DNA from: Tubulanus polymorphus
Taxonomy: Eukaryota > Nemertea > Palaeonemertea > Tubulaniformes > Tubulanidae
NCBI RefSeq assembly: GCF_964204645.1
Contig: NC_134025.1
Span: 8,189,001-8,253,000 of the forward strand
Direction of reading: 5' to 3'
DNA: 64,000 nucleotides
The stretch's first letter is position 1, and every line of letters starts with the position of its first letter. Under the pieces are notes generated by a model. It was not told the origin of the DNA and searched no databases. It was given only the letters and a program-made list of their open reading frames with translations. Below, one piece after another: positions 34,074 to 46,500 of the stretch. The position numbers and the translations under genes were made by a program.

Positions 34074-36819
34074 ATGGATTCAAATAATGCTAATTTTGTA
34101 ACACCAACTGTGAGTAAGTATTCGATTTCGGTATGATTGAACAAAGAAATCAGCCTCTCGATAAGTAGAACTTGATAGAATGTTTAATTTTTTGCTGACT
34201 TGATTAAGTTCCAGGTCCGGGTCCAATTCCAAAAAACATTGGTAAGAGGCCACCACCCACTGCTATATCAGCTCCTGTTGAGCGTAGACGCAGTTCACAA
34301 CGTTCTATAAAAAGGAAAAAATTTGATGATGAAGTGGTAGAAAGTAGCCTTATCAAAAGCGAGCCAAAAAAGTTTGTAAAACCTGAAGGCCCTGTACAAG
34401 TGGAAGGGGTTCCTCCTCCACCACCAGAAAAGAAAAAACTTAAGGTTTGTATTTATTGAGGCTGTATATGATTCTTATTATAAAGTGAAATCTCTTTCAT
34501 CCAATAATACTTTGCAATGATATCATTTTCTTTCAGTCTAAGTCAAAAAAGAGCAAAAAAAGGAAGGTAAGATACCCTTTCAATCATTTCATGTCATGGA
34601 ACAGTTAAAGTTATTGTATTCAAGATACCGGGTAACCTATGAATTGCAACAAATTTCTCAATTTTAGAGGGCAACTGCAGATGCACCGAATAAAGACTTG
34701 GGACGATGGAAACCACAGGATGATCTTGCTTTGATAACTGCTGTACAACAGGTACATACTAGCAACAGAAAAATAGTGTGGATCTTGAATAGCTGTCATA
34801 GTGTTTGGTTATAGAAGCTAAATGTCCTGGCATCTGAAGAATTTGGGTCCCGATGTTGCTTGAAGGAATAATTTCTGCATTCTTAATTGTTTTTACTTTG
34901 CAGACATGTGATTTGAAAGCTGTCCATCTTGGCATTAAGTTCACATGTAAATTCACACTTAAAGAAGTTCAAGAACGTTGGTACATATTACTATATGATC
35001 CAGTCCTTTCAAAGTAAGATATTCATTCAGTTTATCGATAGGGAACACCAGTGAACATTCAGGTACTCAAATTTCTGCTTATCTTAAAATTTGACAGATT
35101 GGCTTTGAATGCTATGTATCAACTACATCCGGACAATGTTGCTGCAATTCAAGCTCGAACCCTATTCAGCAAAGAGGAAGAAGATATCCTTAAAACAATC
35201 ATCTCAGTTGTAAATAAGATAAGATCAAATATGCAAAAATGAATTTAGTAAGTAATTCACCTCATTTGTCATATTGATGTCATTTTGTATTTTAGAATAG
35301 TCAACCAACTGTTGATGTTTTCCAAGAGTTGTTACAGAAACATCCCACTGTATTTCATTATGCTCGTACTGCTAAGGCACTCTATAATCATTGGCTTCTG
35401 TTGAAACAATATCATCTGCTTCCAGACCAGTCAGGTACAGAATGAGTCGGTAATTAGTGTCAACAATATATTTGTTTTAAACTGCTATTTTCCAAGATTA
35501 TGTCCCTATTTTTTCTGATTAGTTCAACCGATGCCAAAAGGTGATCATGTACTGAATTTCTCAGATGCGGAAGATTTGTTGAATGATGAAGATTTAAAGT
35601 ACGTTTATGTGAACTTTTTTTGCCGAGATTATGATTACTTCAAACTTATTCAAACTATTATATTGATTTCAGAGACCCTGCTGATGTTATAATGGAACAA
35701 GGTAAGCCCACCAATCAGTATCCTTTCGGACTTACTTTTCTGGTTAGTTTCTTTTATTTTACTTCATTCCTGCATCAATCATGATTTTCAGAATTGAGTA
35801 TTGCTGATCGTAAAAACAAGAAAGAGATTAGGACCTTGGAACAAGAAATACCAAAGTGGCAAGTTTTGGTAGATAGTGTTACAGGTAAATCCATGAACTT
35901 ACACAATATTCTTCCTGAATATTCAGTTGAATTCAAATACGAATGAACTCTGATATCATTCATCTCTTTAGGGATCAGTCCACCAGATTTTGATAACCAG
36001 ACATTAGCAGTACTAAGAGGGCGTCTTGTGCGATATTTAATGCGTTCAAAAGAGGTTTAATGCCATTTTTCATTTTGATTATTTCTAACCATAAATTATC
36101 ATGAAATAAAGTGATAAATTTTTATTTATCTTATGTACACAGATAACTCTTGGCAGAGCAACCAAAGATAACTTGGTGGATGTCGACTTAACATTAGAGG
36201 GTCCAGCATGGAAAATATCACGTCGGCAGGGAGTCATCAAGTTGAGAAATAATGGTGAATTCTTTGTGGCAAATGAAGGCAAAAGGCCTGTTTATATTGA
36301 TGGTAAACCAGTGTTATCTGGTACAAAACAAAAGCTTAATAATAATTCTGTTGTAGAGGTAAATGATTCAGCATCATTTTAGCCGACTTGTCCCACCGAG
36401 CTATTGTATTCACTTGTCCTCCACCCGTAAATGGATTCCAGATATTTTGGGAAGTTTTGGAGATGATTCAATGGATTTTCTCTCTTGATATTTTGTTTAC
36501 ACATGTATTTGGTGTAGACACATCAGCAGCCCAAATCTGGCCTGTTTCGTATAAAGATGACTGACCATAGCCAAAATCATAGCTTAGTAACCATTGGGCA
36601 ATTTTTTGCTTTGAATACAGAAATTGTCAGATTGTCAAGCATTTCACCAAGTGTGCATGGTGTCCCTGGACTACTTCTTATTTGATAATAGTGTAATTAG
36701 CATTATAGCAATCAAAACATGTATTTATGCATTTACAGATGAGTGGACTGCGTTTTATATTTCTTGTCAATCAAGATTTAATAAATGCCTTAAAGTCAGA
36801 AGCACAAAGGAATACCTGA
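34074..36819 (+). CDS. MCRS1: Microspherule protein 1 (FHA-domain chromatin protein)
   Basis: Nuclear protein of the NSL and INO80 complexes, also linked to spindle assembly. Thirteen exons: 34074-34113, 34215-34444, 34537-34566, 34668-34751, 34904-35013, 35098-35209, 35296-35434, 35523-35598, 35673-35701, 35792-35884, 35972-36054, 36143-36358 and 36739-36819, giving 440 aa (human about 462). A Pro/Lys-rich N-terminus with basic nuclear-localisation-type clusters (KSKKSKKRK) precedes the conserved DLGRWKPQDDLALITAVQQ block. The helical middle holds KWQVLVDSVTG and LRGRLVRYLMRS. The C-terminal FHA domain spans about residues 343-430 (ITLGRATKDN, LEGPAWKISRRQG, NNGEFFVANEG). The exon 1 donor at 34114 (gtaagt) was chosen over 34110 because only it keeps the SPGPIPKNIGKR frame. 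Poly(A) signal aataaa at 37163-37168. Confidence 0.93.
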
Positions 36820-37769
36820 AATAGACATTAGTAGTTTGAAGAACTTGTGTGCAATCTTATCTGTATCAAATGCAGTATAAATGGGATGCAGACTTATCAT
36901 TTGCGAGAATGGAGCAGAATTTGCGATCACCGTCATACGGAGCTGGATGATTTTCGGTGGATGACAATAGTATAACATGAAAACCAAAATTGGAAATTGT
37001 GTGGTGCAATGATGTATATACCCGGTATACATTTACTATGATACTTTGGATTATGTAAAGTGTGATACCGAATAGTTCATAGTTAGAGCTCATTGGAAAA
37101 CATTAGTTATTGAAATGTCTTTTTTAATGCACCTCTGTTATTATTATCATATCATATGGCACAATAAAATCATTTACACCAAAGTATGAAGGTACATTCT
37201 CGTTTCATACGCAACCTAAAATTTGGATTGAATATCTGTCAATTGGATATGATAAAAGAATGCGATTCTTAGAAGGAATTTACCAGAATTAAGAGATTAA
37301 GATGATATGCCTAAAAATGATTAAAAAAAACGCATAAAAGTTTAAATAATCAAGAATATTTTTAATAAGATGGTACATTTTCTATACATATTTTGCGAGT
37401 GAATTCAACCACAAAAACAAAAATTGATGACCACTTAAACGACAATGAAAGATCCATTACAATGAGTTTAACTGACATTAACTGAATGTATAGTAATGGG
37501 AATCTTTTCTAGCAGCACTAGATTAAGGTAAATGAAACACCAATTCAACCTTCGATATAACTTTCATATTAAACGGACAAGCCTGAATCTTGCCAGCAGT
37601 TTATCTATGTACATTACAGACTTGTGGCTCTTAACTACAATATAATTAACACAATTTAAAATTACAACAAGATAATGCTATAACAAATCAACAATTTTAA
37701 GTAGCAAGAAAACCTCTGGCACCGAGAAATGTCAGCAGATTAGTGAACTTACAAATTCGTACTCTGATA

Positions 37770-37941
37770 CAGTGGAACCTTGTTAAAACATCCTCGTTCA
37801 TAACAATTTATGTTACTTCAAATCTAGAGTTTCGTCCCAAGTAGGACAGTTTCACTAATTTCATACTCGATATTAACGAACTATCGGTTATAACCAACAT
37901 ATTTTCTGGTCCCCCAAGTTTGTCGAAATGAAGTTCCACTG
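37770..37941. mobile_element. pogo/Tigger-like MITE, copy 1
   Basis: It begins cagtggaaccttgttaaaac after TA and ends gaagttccactg before TA, about 170 bp. Internal words tcgtcccaagtaggacagtt and ttttctggtcccccaa recur in the copy at 39939-40108. TA target plus CAGTGGAACCTCGTT-like ends fits pogo-family MITEs. Confidence 0.7.
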
Positions 37942-38104
37942 TAGTGTGAAATCATATAGGGTTCTAACTGTGAAATATAAACATTATACACCAAGAAATA
38001 AAATGTGGATTACACACTGTTAAAAGAATGGCAAAAATTTAAGAAGTGATGAGACTGAAGCAGCTAATAGTCAATCATGATATCTCAATCTAAAAAACTT
38101 AATA

Positions 38105-38239
38105 CAGTGGGACCTTAAAATAACAAACTTGGATATAACATAGTATATCACAACCATAGAATTTTGTCACTCAAAAATTTCATATTGGATATATACAATT
38201 TTCAGGTCCAATAAAGTTTGTTGTAACGAGATTCCACTG
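38105..38239. mobile_element. pogo/Tigger-like MITE, copy 2
   Basis: It begins cagtgggaccttaaaataac and ends gtaacgagattccactg, flanked by TA on both sides. A shorter, diverged relative of copy 1. Confidence 0.65.
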
Positions 38240-39068
38240 TATATTTGGATCATCCATCCATCTTTAAATAAGAGGGCAATCCATATGGCAGATTATTATT
38301 GAGAATCAATGCCCCAGTTGAAAATGTCCTTCGTGAATATCCCGGTTACCTTGATGCAACCCAATCTTTTTGTTTACATGTACTAATTGGTAAAGCTATA
38401 AGCGAAAAAGTGCAAGAAAAGTACCCCACCTGTTCTTGTCCACGTATGGTGACAGAAAACAAATGCAATAGCAGCCCACTTAGGGTGTAGCCCCAGTGTG
38501 CTGAAATGCATAAATTATTTAATTGACATTACATCAACCAGGAAAAAAGTAAATGGAATATAGTTGACCCAAAGAGCAAAACCACGCAGTACACCATTAT
38601 CAATTTATTGATGTATTAGGTACACCCTAGTAATATATTTCATAAAACATGTGATTGCAAATAATCATTCTGCTTTTTGTGAACATTTTATATATAGCGG
38701 TAACAAATACCGAAAATAATACAAGTTAATTCTCAGCACATAGGTAAGTAAACGAATGCCAGATACGAAGACAGCATTCATTGATTGCTGTGTCAGTTAT
38801 CATATCGAACAATGAATAATTTACTCAAAACAAAAGAAGGAAGAATCCAACGAATGATATTGCAAATTTAAAACATTATGCATTCCACAAAACGAGTATT
38901 TCCAAAAAGTACGGTATATGAAAGGAAGCACAGATAGTTGAAATATATGTCATAGCACCAACTGCGGTGGATGGAGTCAATAATCAATAACTTGTAGAAA
39001 TAAAGGCATTAAAATGATAAAAAATTGACAAGGTGTTGTTGCCCGCTAACTTGTACAACATAAAGACA

Positions 39069-39236
39069 CAGTTGAACCTTGTTAATACGATTCTGTTTAA
39101 GATGAAATATGTTATTGCAATGATTTTCAGCATGTCCCAGCTAAGATGTGTATATCAATCAAACTTTGGATAATACGAAACCCATTTAATATAACAAAAT
39201 CTTTTGCCCACAAGATTCGTATTAATGACATTTCCC
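39069..39236. mobile_element. pogo/Tigger-like MITE, copy 3
   Basis: It begins cagttgaaccttgttaatac. The interior shares agcatgtcccagctaagatg and gattcgtattaa words with the intron copy at 23226 on the opposite strand. The right end is approximate. Confidence 0.5.
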
Positions 39237-39938
39237 TCTAGAAATTAATTCATTATAGATTATCAAAATGTATGCGCACTCTGAATTTATGGAAAGAACC
39301 TGGCTTCTACAATTGTTTCTAGCAATAAACTACTACATGTATTCTATCTTTCAAATTAAGTACATCATTAATGAAATGCAATCATTTGTTAATGTCAATG
39401 TGCCTCATAAAAATACAATACATAACACTCTAGCCATGGAGAATTTGAATACAATTTTCATATTTTAACATATAAGAAATAAGATATCTACAGCCTGATA
39501 AACCTGTCAGTGTTGCATATCAAAGACAATTCTTTGAAAATAATTTCGATGTCATAGAATACATATTGAAGGAAAATTCTGAAATCCATTGTCACACAAA
39601 TATTCTTTGTAAATTCTGTAATATGGAATGGAAAATTATTAGGCTGCCTCATTTAAAACTTTGGTCATAAACAAAGGCATAGTAAGAATGATGAAGAATA
39701 AGATAAAAATTGAGCAATAACAATTTTAAGTTTTAAGTCACTCTGAAGACTGATTAACATATCATACACTGTACAGAACAGAGGTAAAGAAAATACATAA
39801 ACATGAACTGTGATATATGATCTTTGTAAAGCTTTTGCTACGATGTATTACTAACAACACAATATACATCCATTTATATATTTCACAAAAACACTATCAT
39901 TCAGGTTGAAAAAAGTGATTGGACCCAATTTTACGGAG

Positions 39939-40108
39939 CTGAAACCTCGTCATAACAACCTCGGATATAAAAATTTGTTGGCTATTAGAAACCTCGAATT
40001 TCTCCCAAATAGGACAATTTCATAACTTCATACCAGATATAATGAAATATTGGTTATAGCAAACATTTTCTGGTCCCCTGAAGCTTGTTGATACAAGGTT
40101 CCACAGTG
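39939..40108. mobile_element. pogo/Tigger-like MITE, copy 4
   Basis: It begins ctgaaacctcgtcataacaa and ends caaggttccacagtg. The interior ttctcccaaataggacaatt and ttttctggtcccctga match copy 1. Confidence 0.65.
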
Positions 40109-40559
40109 ATTTCCTAACCTAATAAGTTCCAGCAGATACCTGTCAACCTAAAATGCAGTTTTCAAAATTCGTTCATACTTCCAAGATCATTCTAATACTT
40201 GTCCTCAATTCAAATCACATGCAGCATGCATAGTCTCATTATATAAGAGTAATATGTATGATAATAACTCCATGCACATGCACCAAAATAGACCATCCAT
40301 AACTTCTCGTCTTTGTCGGCCGAAAAGAAGCCAGATGCCCAATTGCACAGAAGGCCTACAGTATACTTTTTTATTTAGATTCTACTAAGTTATGTGTGGT
40401 GAAATGCGTTGTAGGATTTCAAACAAAAAATATAGACTATCATGGAAACTGGCCGCATTCATATTCATAACAGCAATGTTTCACCAAAATGTTATCAATG
40501 CATTCAAAAAAGGTGAGAACAAAACAACAAAATCACAGTTTCAGTATACACTTCTATAT

Positions 40560-43500
40560 CTAATGACTAATATGTCCATTTATATGATTCATATCGCCAT
40601 TAACCAATATGGTTCCATTGGTTTTAGTAGATCGTTTTTCAGATTCCAACCCTTTGTTAACCGCCACTTGGGTTGTGCCATTTTGTATTGCAATTCTTTT
40701 GCCTTCATCTACAACAGGCTTTGAATCACCACTTAGACCATTTGCAGTTGTACTGATGAACTTTTCTGGCTGAGCAATACCATTGAGTGAAGTTTTTATG
40801 GGCTTTCTTTCGTGCCTTGGACTCTTAGGTTGACGTTGTGGTAATGAAACATTAGTCGCTGCATTTTCACTATCATTTAGTACCTGTTTAGACGGAGAAT
40901 CTCCTATTTCTTGCTTAGATTGCCTCTGTGGACTTTTTGTATCCCCTTTACCTTCATTACCTTCGGTAAACGGTTTACTGTGGATCAAATCACTAATTTC
41001 TAGAGACTCACGCTGACGCCGTTCACGGAATCGTTGTCTACGCTGTGCATTTCTGTTTGGTGTACGCTTTTCTGGACCTAAAACATATGCAAAACACAAA
41101 AGTAGGAAAATGTAAAAATTTGTAGGAACGGAACCTTAATCATTTGAATGTTAAACAAGAGGCTTATTGAAGTATTTCATTTTGGCTGATTTCCACCTCC
41201 AGACTTTCAATAGCTTACTTCTGCTTTCATCAGATTCTTTTTGTCCAGTTGGTTGAGGCTTTTCTGCAGATTTTTGTGGTCTTCTCGAATCCAGTTGGCT
41301 ACTGGTCTGTGGAGGATTTGCAGCTTTGTGTGTACTGCTTACAGGTCGTCTAGGACTGCGAGAACTATTCCCTTGTGGTCGATTAGAACTTTTTGGATTT
41401 GGCCCATTCCTATTGGTGCGACTTGGACTTGACTGCAGGCGAGAAGGACTGCGCTGATTATTTCTACTGGATACTGGACGAGTTGGACTACGAGGTTTTT
41501 CTTTGGATGGCAATCCCTAAAAAGAGCATACAATGAAAATAAATCAATTCACTATTTATAACAACAATGCCTACTAGGCAAATATGATAAGAAGCTTTCA
41601 TCAACGATGATAAAAAATCAATATGATGCTCAACATCAAAATCTAGATTATAAGTATAATCTACCTGCAACTGGAGGGATTTATTTAGTCGTTGATGAAG
41701 TTCAGCGATCTCAGAAGTAGACATAGATGTAGAAGAGACAATTTCACCTGAAGCTATAATATAATGTTCATCATTAAGTAAATACCAGTACATGCGTAGT
41801 TGTATGTTTTTCAAAACTCTCATGAGATAATCAAGAAATGTCAACTCACAGATATTTGTTTGCATAGAATAAGCATCAGTAGATAGCTTTAGGGGTGTTT
41901 TATCGCTGTCAGCAGGTGAGTCAGATGGACGGCGTAGAGAATATGCAGCACGAACAGGAACCACTGGATTCAATAAAAAATAAAACAATTAGTATCTCCA
42001 TGAAAGATTTTGGTCACTTGTTCTTTTGGTTATGACTCAACTAACACTAAAAGGAATTCTAACTAGACAGAAATACTCATGATTTAACTCACCCTTGCCA
42101 AATGTTTTAATTATCTCCAAAAGTGGATCAGAATCATGGAAAAATCGGGTAGCATGACATAATTCTTCATCAATTTTACGATCACTAACAAAATGCTGTA
42201 AAATAAGAGTAAACATTGAATAAGGATTGGTTTTGATATTGATTTAAAAATTTCAACAACAGTTCAATCATATGAGCTACCACTTTGTTTTATGACATAT
42301 GTTGTAAACAGTCAGAAAGCATCAGAATAGTAATATCGACTTGAGCCAAATCATCTAATTAATTTTCAAAGTGGAAATTTCCAATAATTCTACTCGGTTT
42401 CACACATGTTAGCAATATAGATACTGGATACAGTCAAGAAATTTTCAACCTCCTGTGTAATGATTGATAAAAATCAAGTAATTTTTCAATTGAATACTCT
42501 TATGCAAGTAATCTAATTGAACTTGTAAAAGCCACAGTAAACGATACAATAATATACTGACTGAAATTCAACACAACAGTTAAATAATACAGCAGATAAA
42601 TCTAGACAGAATCAATAGACAACACAACAGCTTGGCATAACGATTTCAATCAGCTAATACGTACAACATACATGTACAACCGTTTTATAACAATATGTTT
42701 TCAAACACTACAATAATCATCTGATCATTTTGTAAATTGCTTATCATAAGATTTAGTCATTGACAATTCCAAAAGATTTCATTCGAAGAAACTGAAATTG
42801 AAATTTCTATAACAAATAGATAAAAACTACGACTATTTCACTATTATTTTTGTTTCAGTCATCTGGACACCACCTGATCCTACATCGACAGATGTTTCCA
42901 GAGAATTCTTATCAGATGTCTTTATATTGTCTTTTTAAATCATATATGAATAGTGCTCCATGGCAAGATATAAATCATATTGTACAATTTATTGAAATCA
43001 ATAACTCATACTAAATTCCATATACCATACTGACTAGAGTACACCAACACACAAATCACTCTAATAACACTGACCTTAATTTCTGCCCTAAGCTCCGATA
43101 GCTGAGCATCATTCATAGTTTGAGCACGTTCTGTTTTAATCTTGAGATCAACTGCTTTCTCTTGACGTGAAGAGAGAATAGAATCTGTAAAAGCGGAGTA
43201 AAGGTAATAAAACCTAAGTCTATGATGGATATTTTCAGCGATATTCTTAAACCGAGCTTACACTTAATATGTCTTAATCAATGAACTAAATATTGCATAC
43301 ATCCAAGAATAAGAAAATCACGAATTTAACAAATACCACGTCATTAATACAAACCTCCTGCAAGTTTTACTTGAGCAACTTCCGTACGTAATTGTGACTC
43401 TTGTTCTTCTAGTCTGAAATTTCAGGAATGAGCAAACACAGTAACGACAAAGTCATATACGTATACAAATATTGAGAAATGTTATCTGGAATACTGGTAC

Positions 43501-46500
43501 GTACTCTTTTTTAATCAAATCAAAAACTGACTTAATACGTTTATACGAGCGATCAATTTCATCACCAAATATCATTTTTAATCGTTGTAGTGACACCGTC
43601 TGTCTATGTAGGTCTTTGACAGATTTCTCAAGCCCTGCAAAAATTACAACACTACAAATACACATGCACTTGTCTAGTTTCAAGGATGGACAAAATATTT
43701 AAGACCAACACACCTTTATGCCGCCCTGGCGATGATATAATACTCGAATTACTGCATTCACTGGTCGTTCTTTCACGCATCTTTTCCTCATCTACACAGA
43801 TGTAAATATGCTAATTACAATACAATATCATTTTGTTCATGGAAAAGAATTAACACATATGTATTGGGAATACTAAATGGAGAATACAATATTTTCAAAA
43901 TCGATTGTCACTGGCTGTCATTATTTTGCTCACCCTAAATTTAGCCGGGTTAATCAAAAGAGACATTACAGTTTGGTATGAGAATGTATCAAAAATGTGC
44001 TTGACATGAGTTAATAATACACCATGGGTGAGAATTACACCTCTGTACATCTAATAAGTATCAACTTACGCATGAGAGTCTGAGTTTGGGATCGATGATC
44101 TGATGAACTCTCTGATTTTCGGTTGTGACGCCTTGGGGATACATGTCTGGCATTGTTCTTGTGTGTGGGTCTCGAGGAAATGATCCTGGCCTCATTTTTG
44201 CGCTCAGTTGGCTTCCCCTTCACAATATCTTTCACTGGCAAGGGTGAATTGGTTGGTTTCAATTCAGGTTGTTTCACCTTGTGCTCTGGCTCTGAAGAAA
44301 TGTCATGTAACAGAGCAGGCAGGTCAGGTTTTGGAGCACTGGCATCATCTATATTGGAAACTGCAGTAGCACCTTCATCTGCAGAATGAACACCTTCGAG
44401 ATCTAAACAATGGAATTAATGGATCTAAACATATAACCTTATCATAAATATCATTTCACAGGGAGAAGGTCCCTGGACAGGTGGATATTCATTTCATGAA
44501 TTTTGGGTATTGTTATGAAAAGGTTGTTCCAACCTTGAATTTCTGTGTGAATATCAATGGCAGCAGTTGTGTTTGCATTGTGATCTGTCCCTTCTTCAGT
44601 ATCAACTTTCGGTTTGTTTTTCTTTTTGCGATTGTTACGACCTTTGTTGCTTTTTGTCTGAAATAGATATATAACTGAATTCAAATCCATTATCGTGATC
44701 TCTGATCACTCCACCTAATTATAATTTATGGCAGCGAGTCACCAGCTAAAATATTGTTGTTTCATCTCTTCAATAAACTTTTGGAATGATTTCTTATGAA
44801 ATTCTGAATGTGGGAATTTTTATCTATAAGTCCTACCTTATTTCCAGAAAATTGCCACTCTTCTAAAGCTGCCTTTGCTCCATCTAGAAAGAAAAAGAAT
44901 TCCTTCATTTATTCAAACTTCAATTCCATGAAAACCTTTTTACCGGGTGTATTACGGCACTTATTTCTAACTGAACTCCATAAAAGGTTGTTCAAATGCG
45001 GAGCCGCAAGCAATGAAAGAAATAAGATATACACAGTATGTATATTCTGTGGTGGCTTGGCAAAACTACATAAGAAATGGCTGTTTAAATTCTATTGGCT
45101 TCATACCATTACCCAGTGGTTAAATATTATACGTGATCTGATCAACTACTGGTAAGCAAGGCTATTTGTATCCCTGAGCAAAACTATTTTTGAGCCGAGA
45201 ACTTAAAATTCATATTTCTATTTGTGAAACATGATCCTGTATTGATTCAAATCAATTCCCACTAGGTAAAATGCATATCCCTAAAATACAGTTCATTAAC
45301 ACATGTATATCCATAAGATGAACAATGCATGCTTGTCTTTCATAATTTCAAATCTATGCAGAAGTAAAATATGCAATGGATTTTCACACATTTTCAACAT
45401 TATGCAATAATGATTAGCTGTTATGGCCTGAGGGTATATACAATAGTATATACAGAAAAAAAGATATCCATTAGATTAATGCCGTCAACAGCATATTTCA
45501 CATGAAAACATGTATCAAACTAATCATAATGTAGGCCTACTATTGAATTTTTGAAAGCCATGTTGGAGAACTAGGTATGTTATAATCCTGATTGACGTTA
45601 TAGATTTTCTCAACAGACCTTCAATGTTAGGGAAACAGTTTGGCCGAAAAAATTTCACATTTGTTTTCTTTTTGAAAATGTTTTGATGTGTTTGTGGTTA
45701 GCAGAGGTTAGTGGGCCATTTACAAAAGATGTGTTGCACACATTTTTTTCAGGATTTTTCTAAGCAGTGGATGGTACCACTTCAGCATCGTCTAGACAGT
45801 TCAACACAAATCATCTTTCACAACTGTAAATCTGAGGATGAACCAAGAACAATAAACAAATTTTACCTTCTACAAATGCCTGTATAGCGCATTCAACGCT
45901 ATAATCATAATACTGTAGGACAAGGACGATTTCGTTGTTGCTTCTGCCAAGTACAACCTCACGGACTGCTTGTACCTATAGAAAACCAGCAAAAAATTAA
46001 ATTAGATAATCATAGAAAGAATGAATTATCTAAAATCTGATTTTCGATGGAAAACAAAAACAGAACAATTTCTTTAACGGAATAGATTACGGCGTATTTA
46101 CACTCTATCAAAATGACACACAAGTCAAATCAATAACATTGAGAAAGCATTTTCATATATTTGCCTATTCCCTTAAGAATACAGATAAAGTTAAAACCCT
46201 TTAATTTCAGTCTTGATCGATCGCTTTTTTATGCTTATTACAGAATCTCCTCACAGAAATTGTGATGGCAATCAAAATTTCAGACACGCCGCTGTGTTAT
46301 CTCATCACACGGTGAATTCAGCTTCAAGTGACAAATACTAATTATTTTCACTATAGATCGATAACGAAAGCCTTTTATGATTATGAATAATTCATCGACA
46401 TTTCAAACTTGAACGATAATAATGAACGAGTAGTTCAGAATGTTTTAACCATTAAAGTACGTCTCACTCAATCTGATATCAATATTGAATTCATAAACAT

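Larger units (their letters stand above)
36820..40559. other. Spacer between MCRS1 and SPATS2 3' ends
   Basis: MCRS1 3' UTR to about 37185, then 3.4 kb without a supportable exon. At least four related pogo/Tigger-like MITEs sit here (listed separately). The SPATS2 3' UTR must lie at its right end. Confidence 0.55.

Noticed and set aside
40392-40724. 110-codon plus-strand frame over the SPATS2 stop
   Set aside because: Its second half is the antisense of the confirmed SPATS2 last exon and nothing supports the first half.
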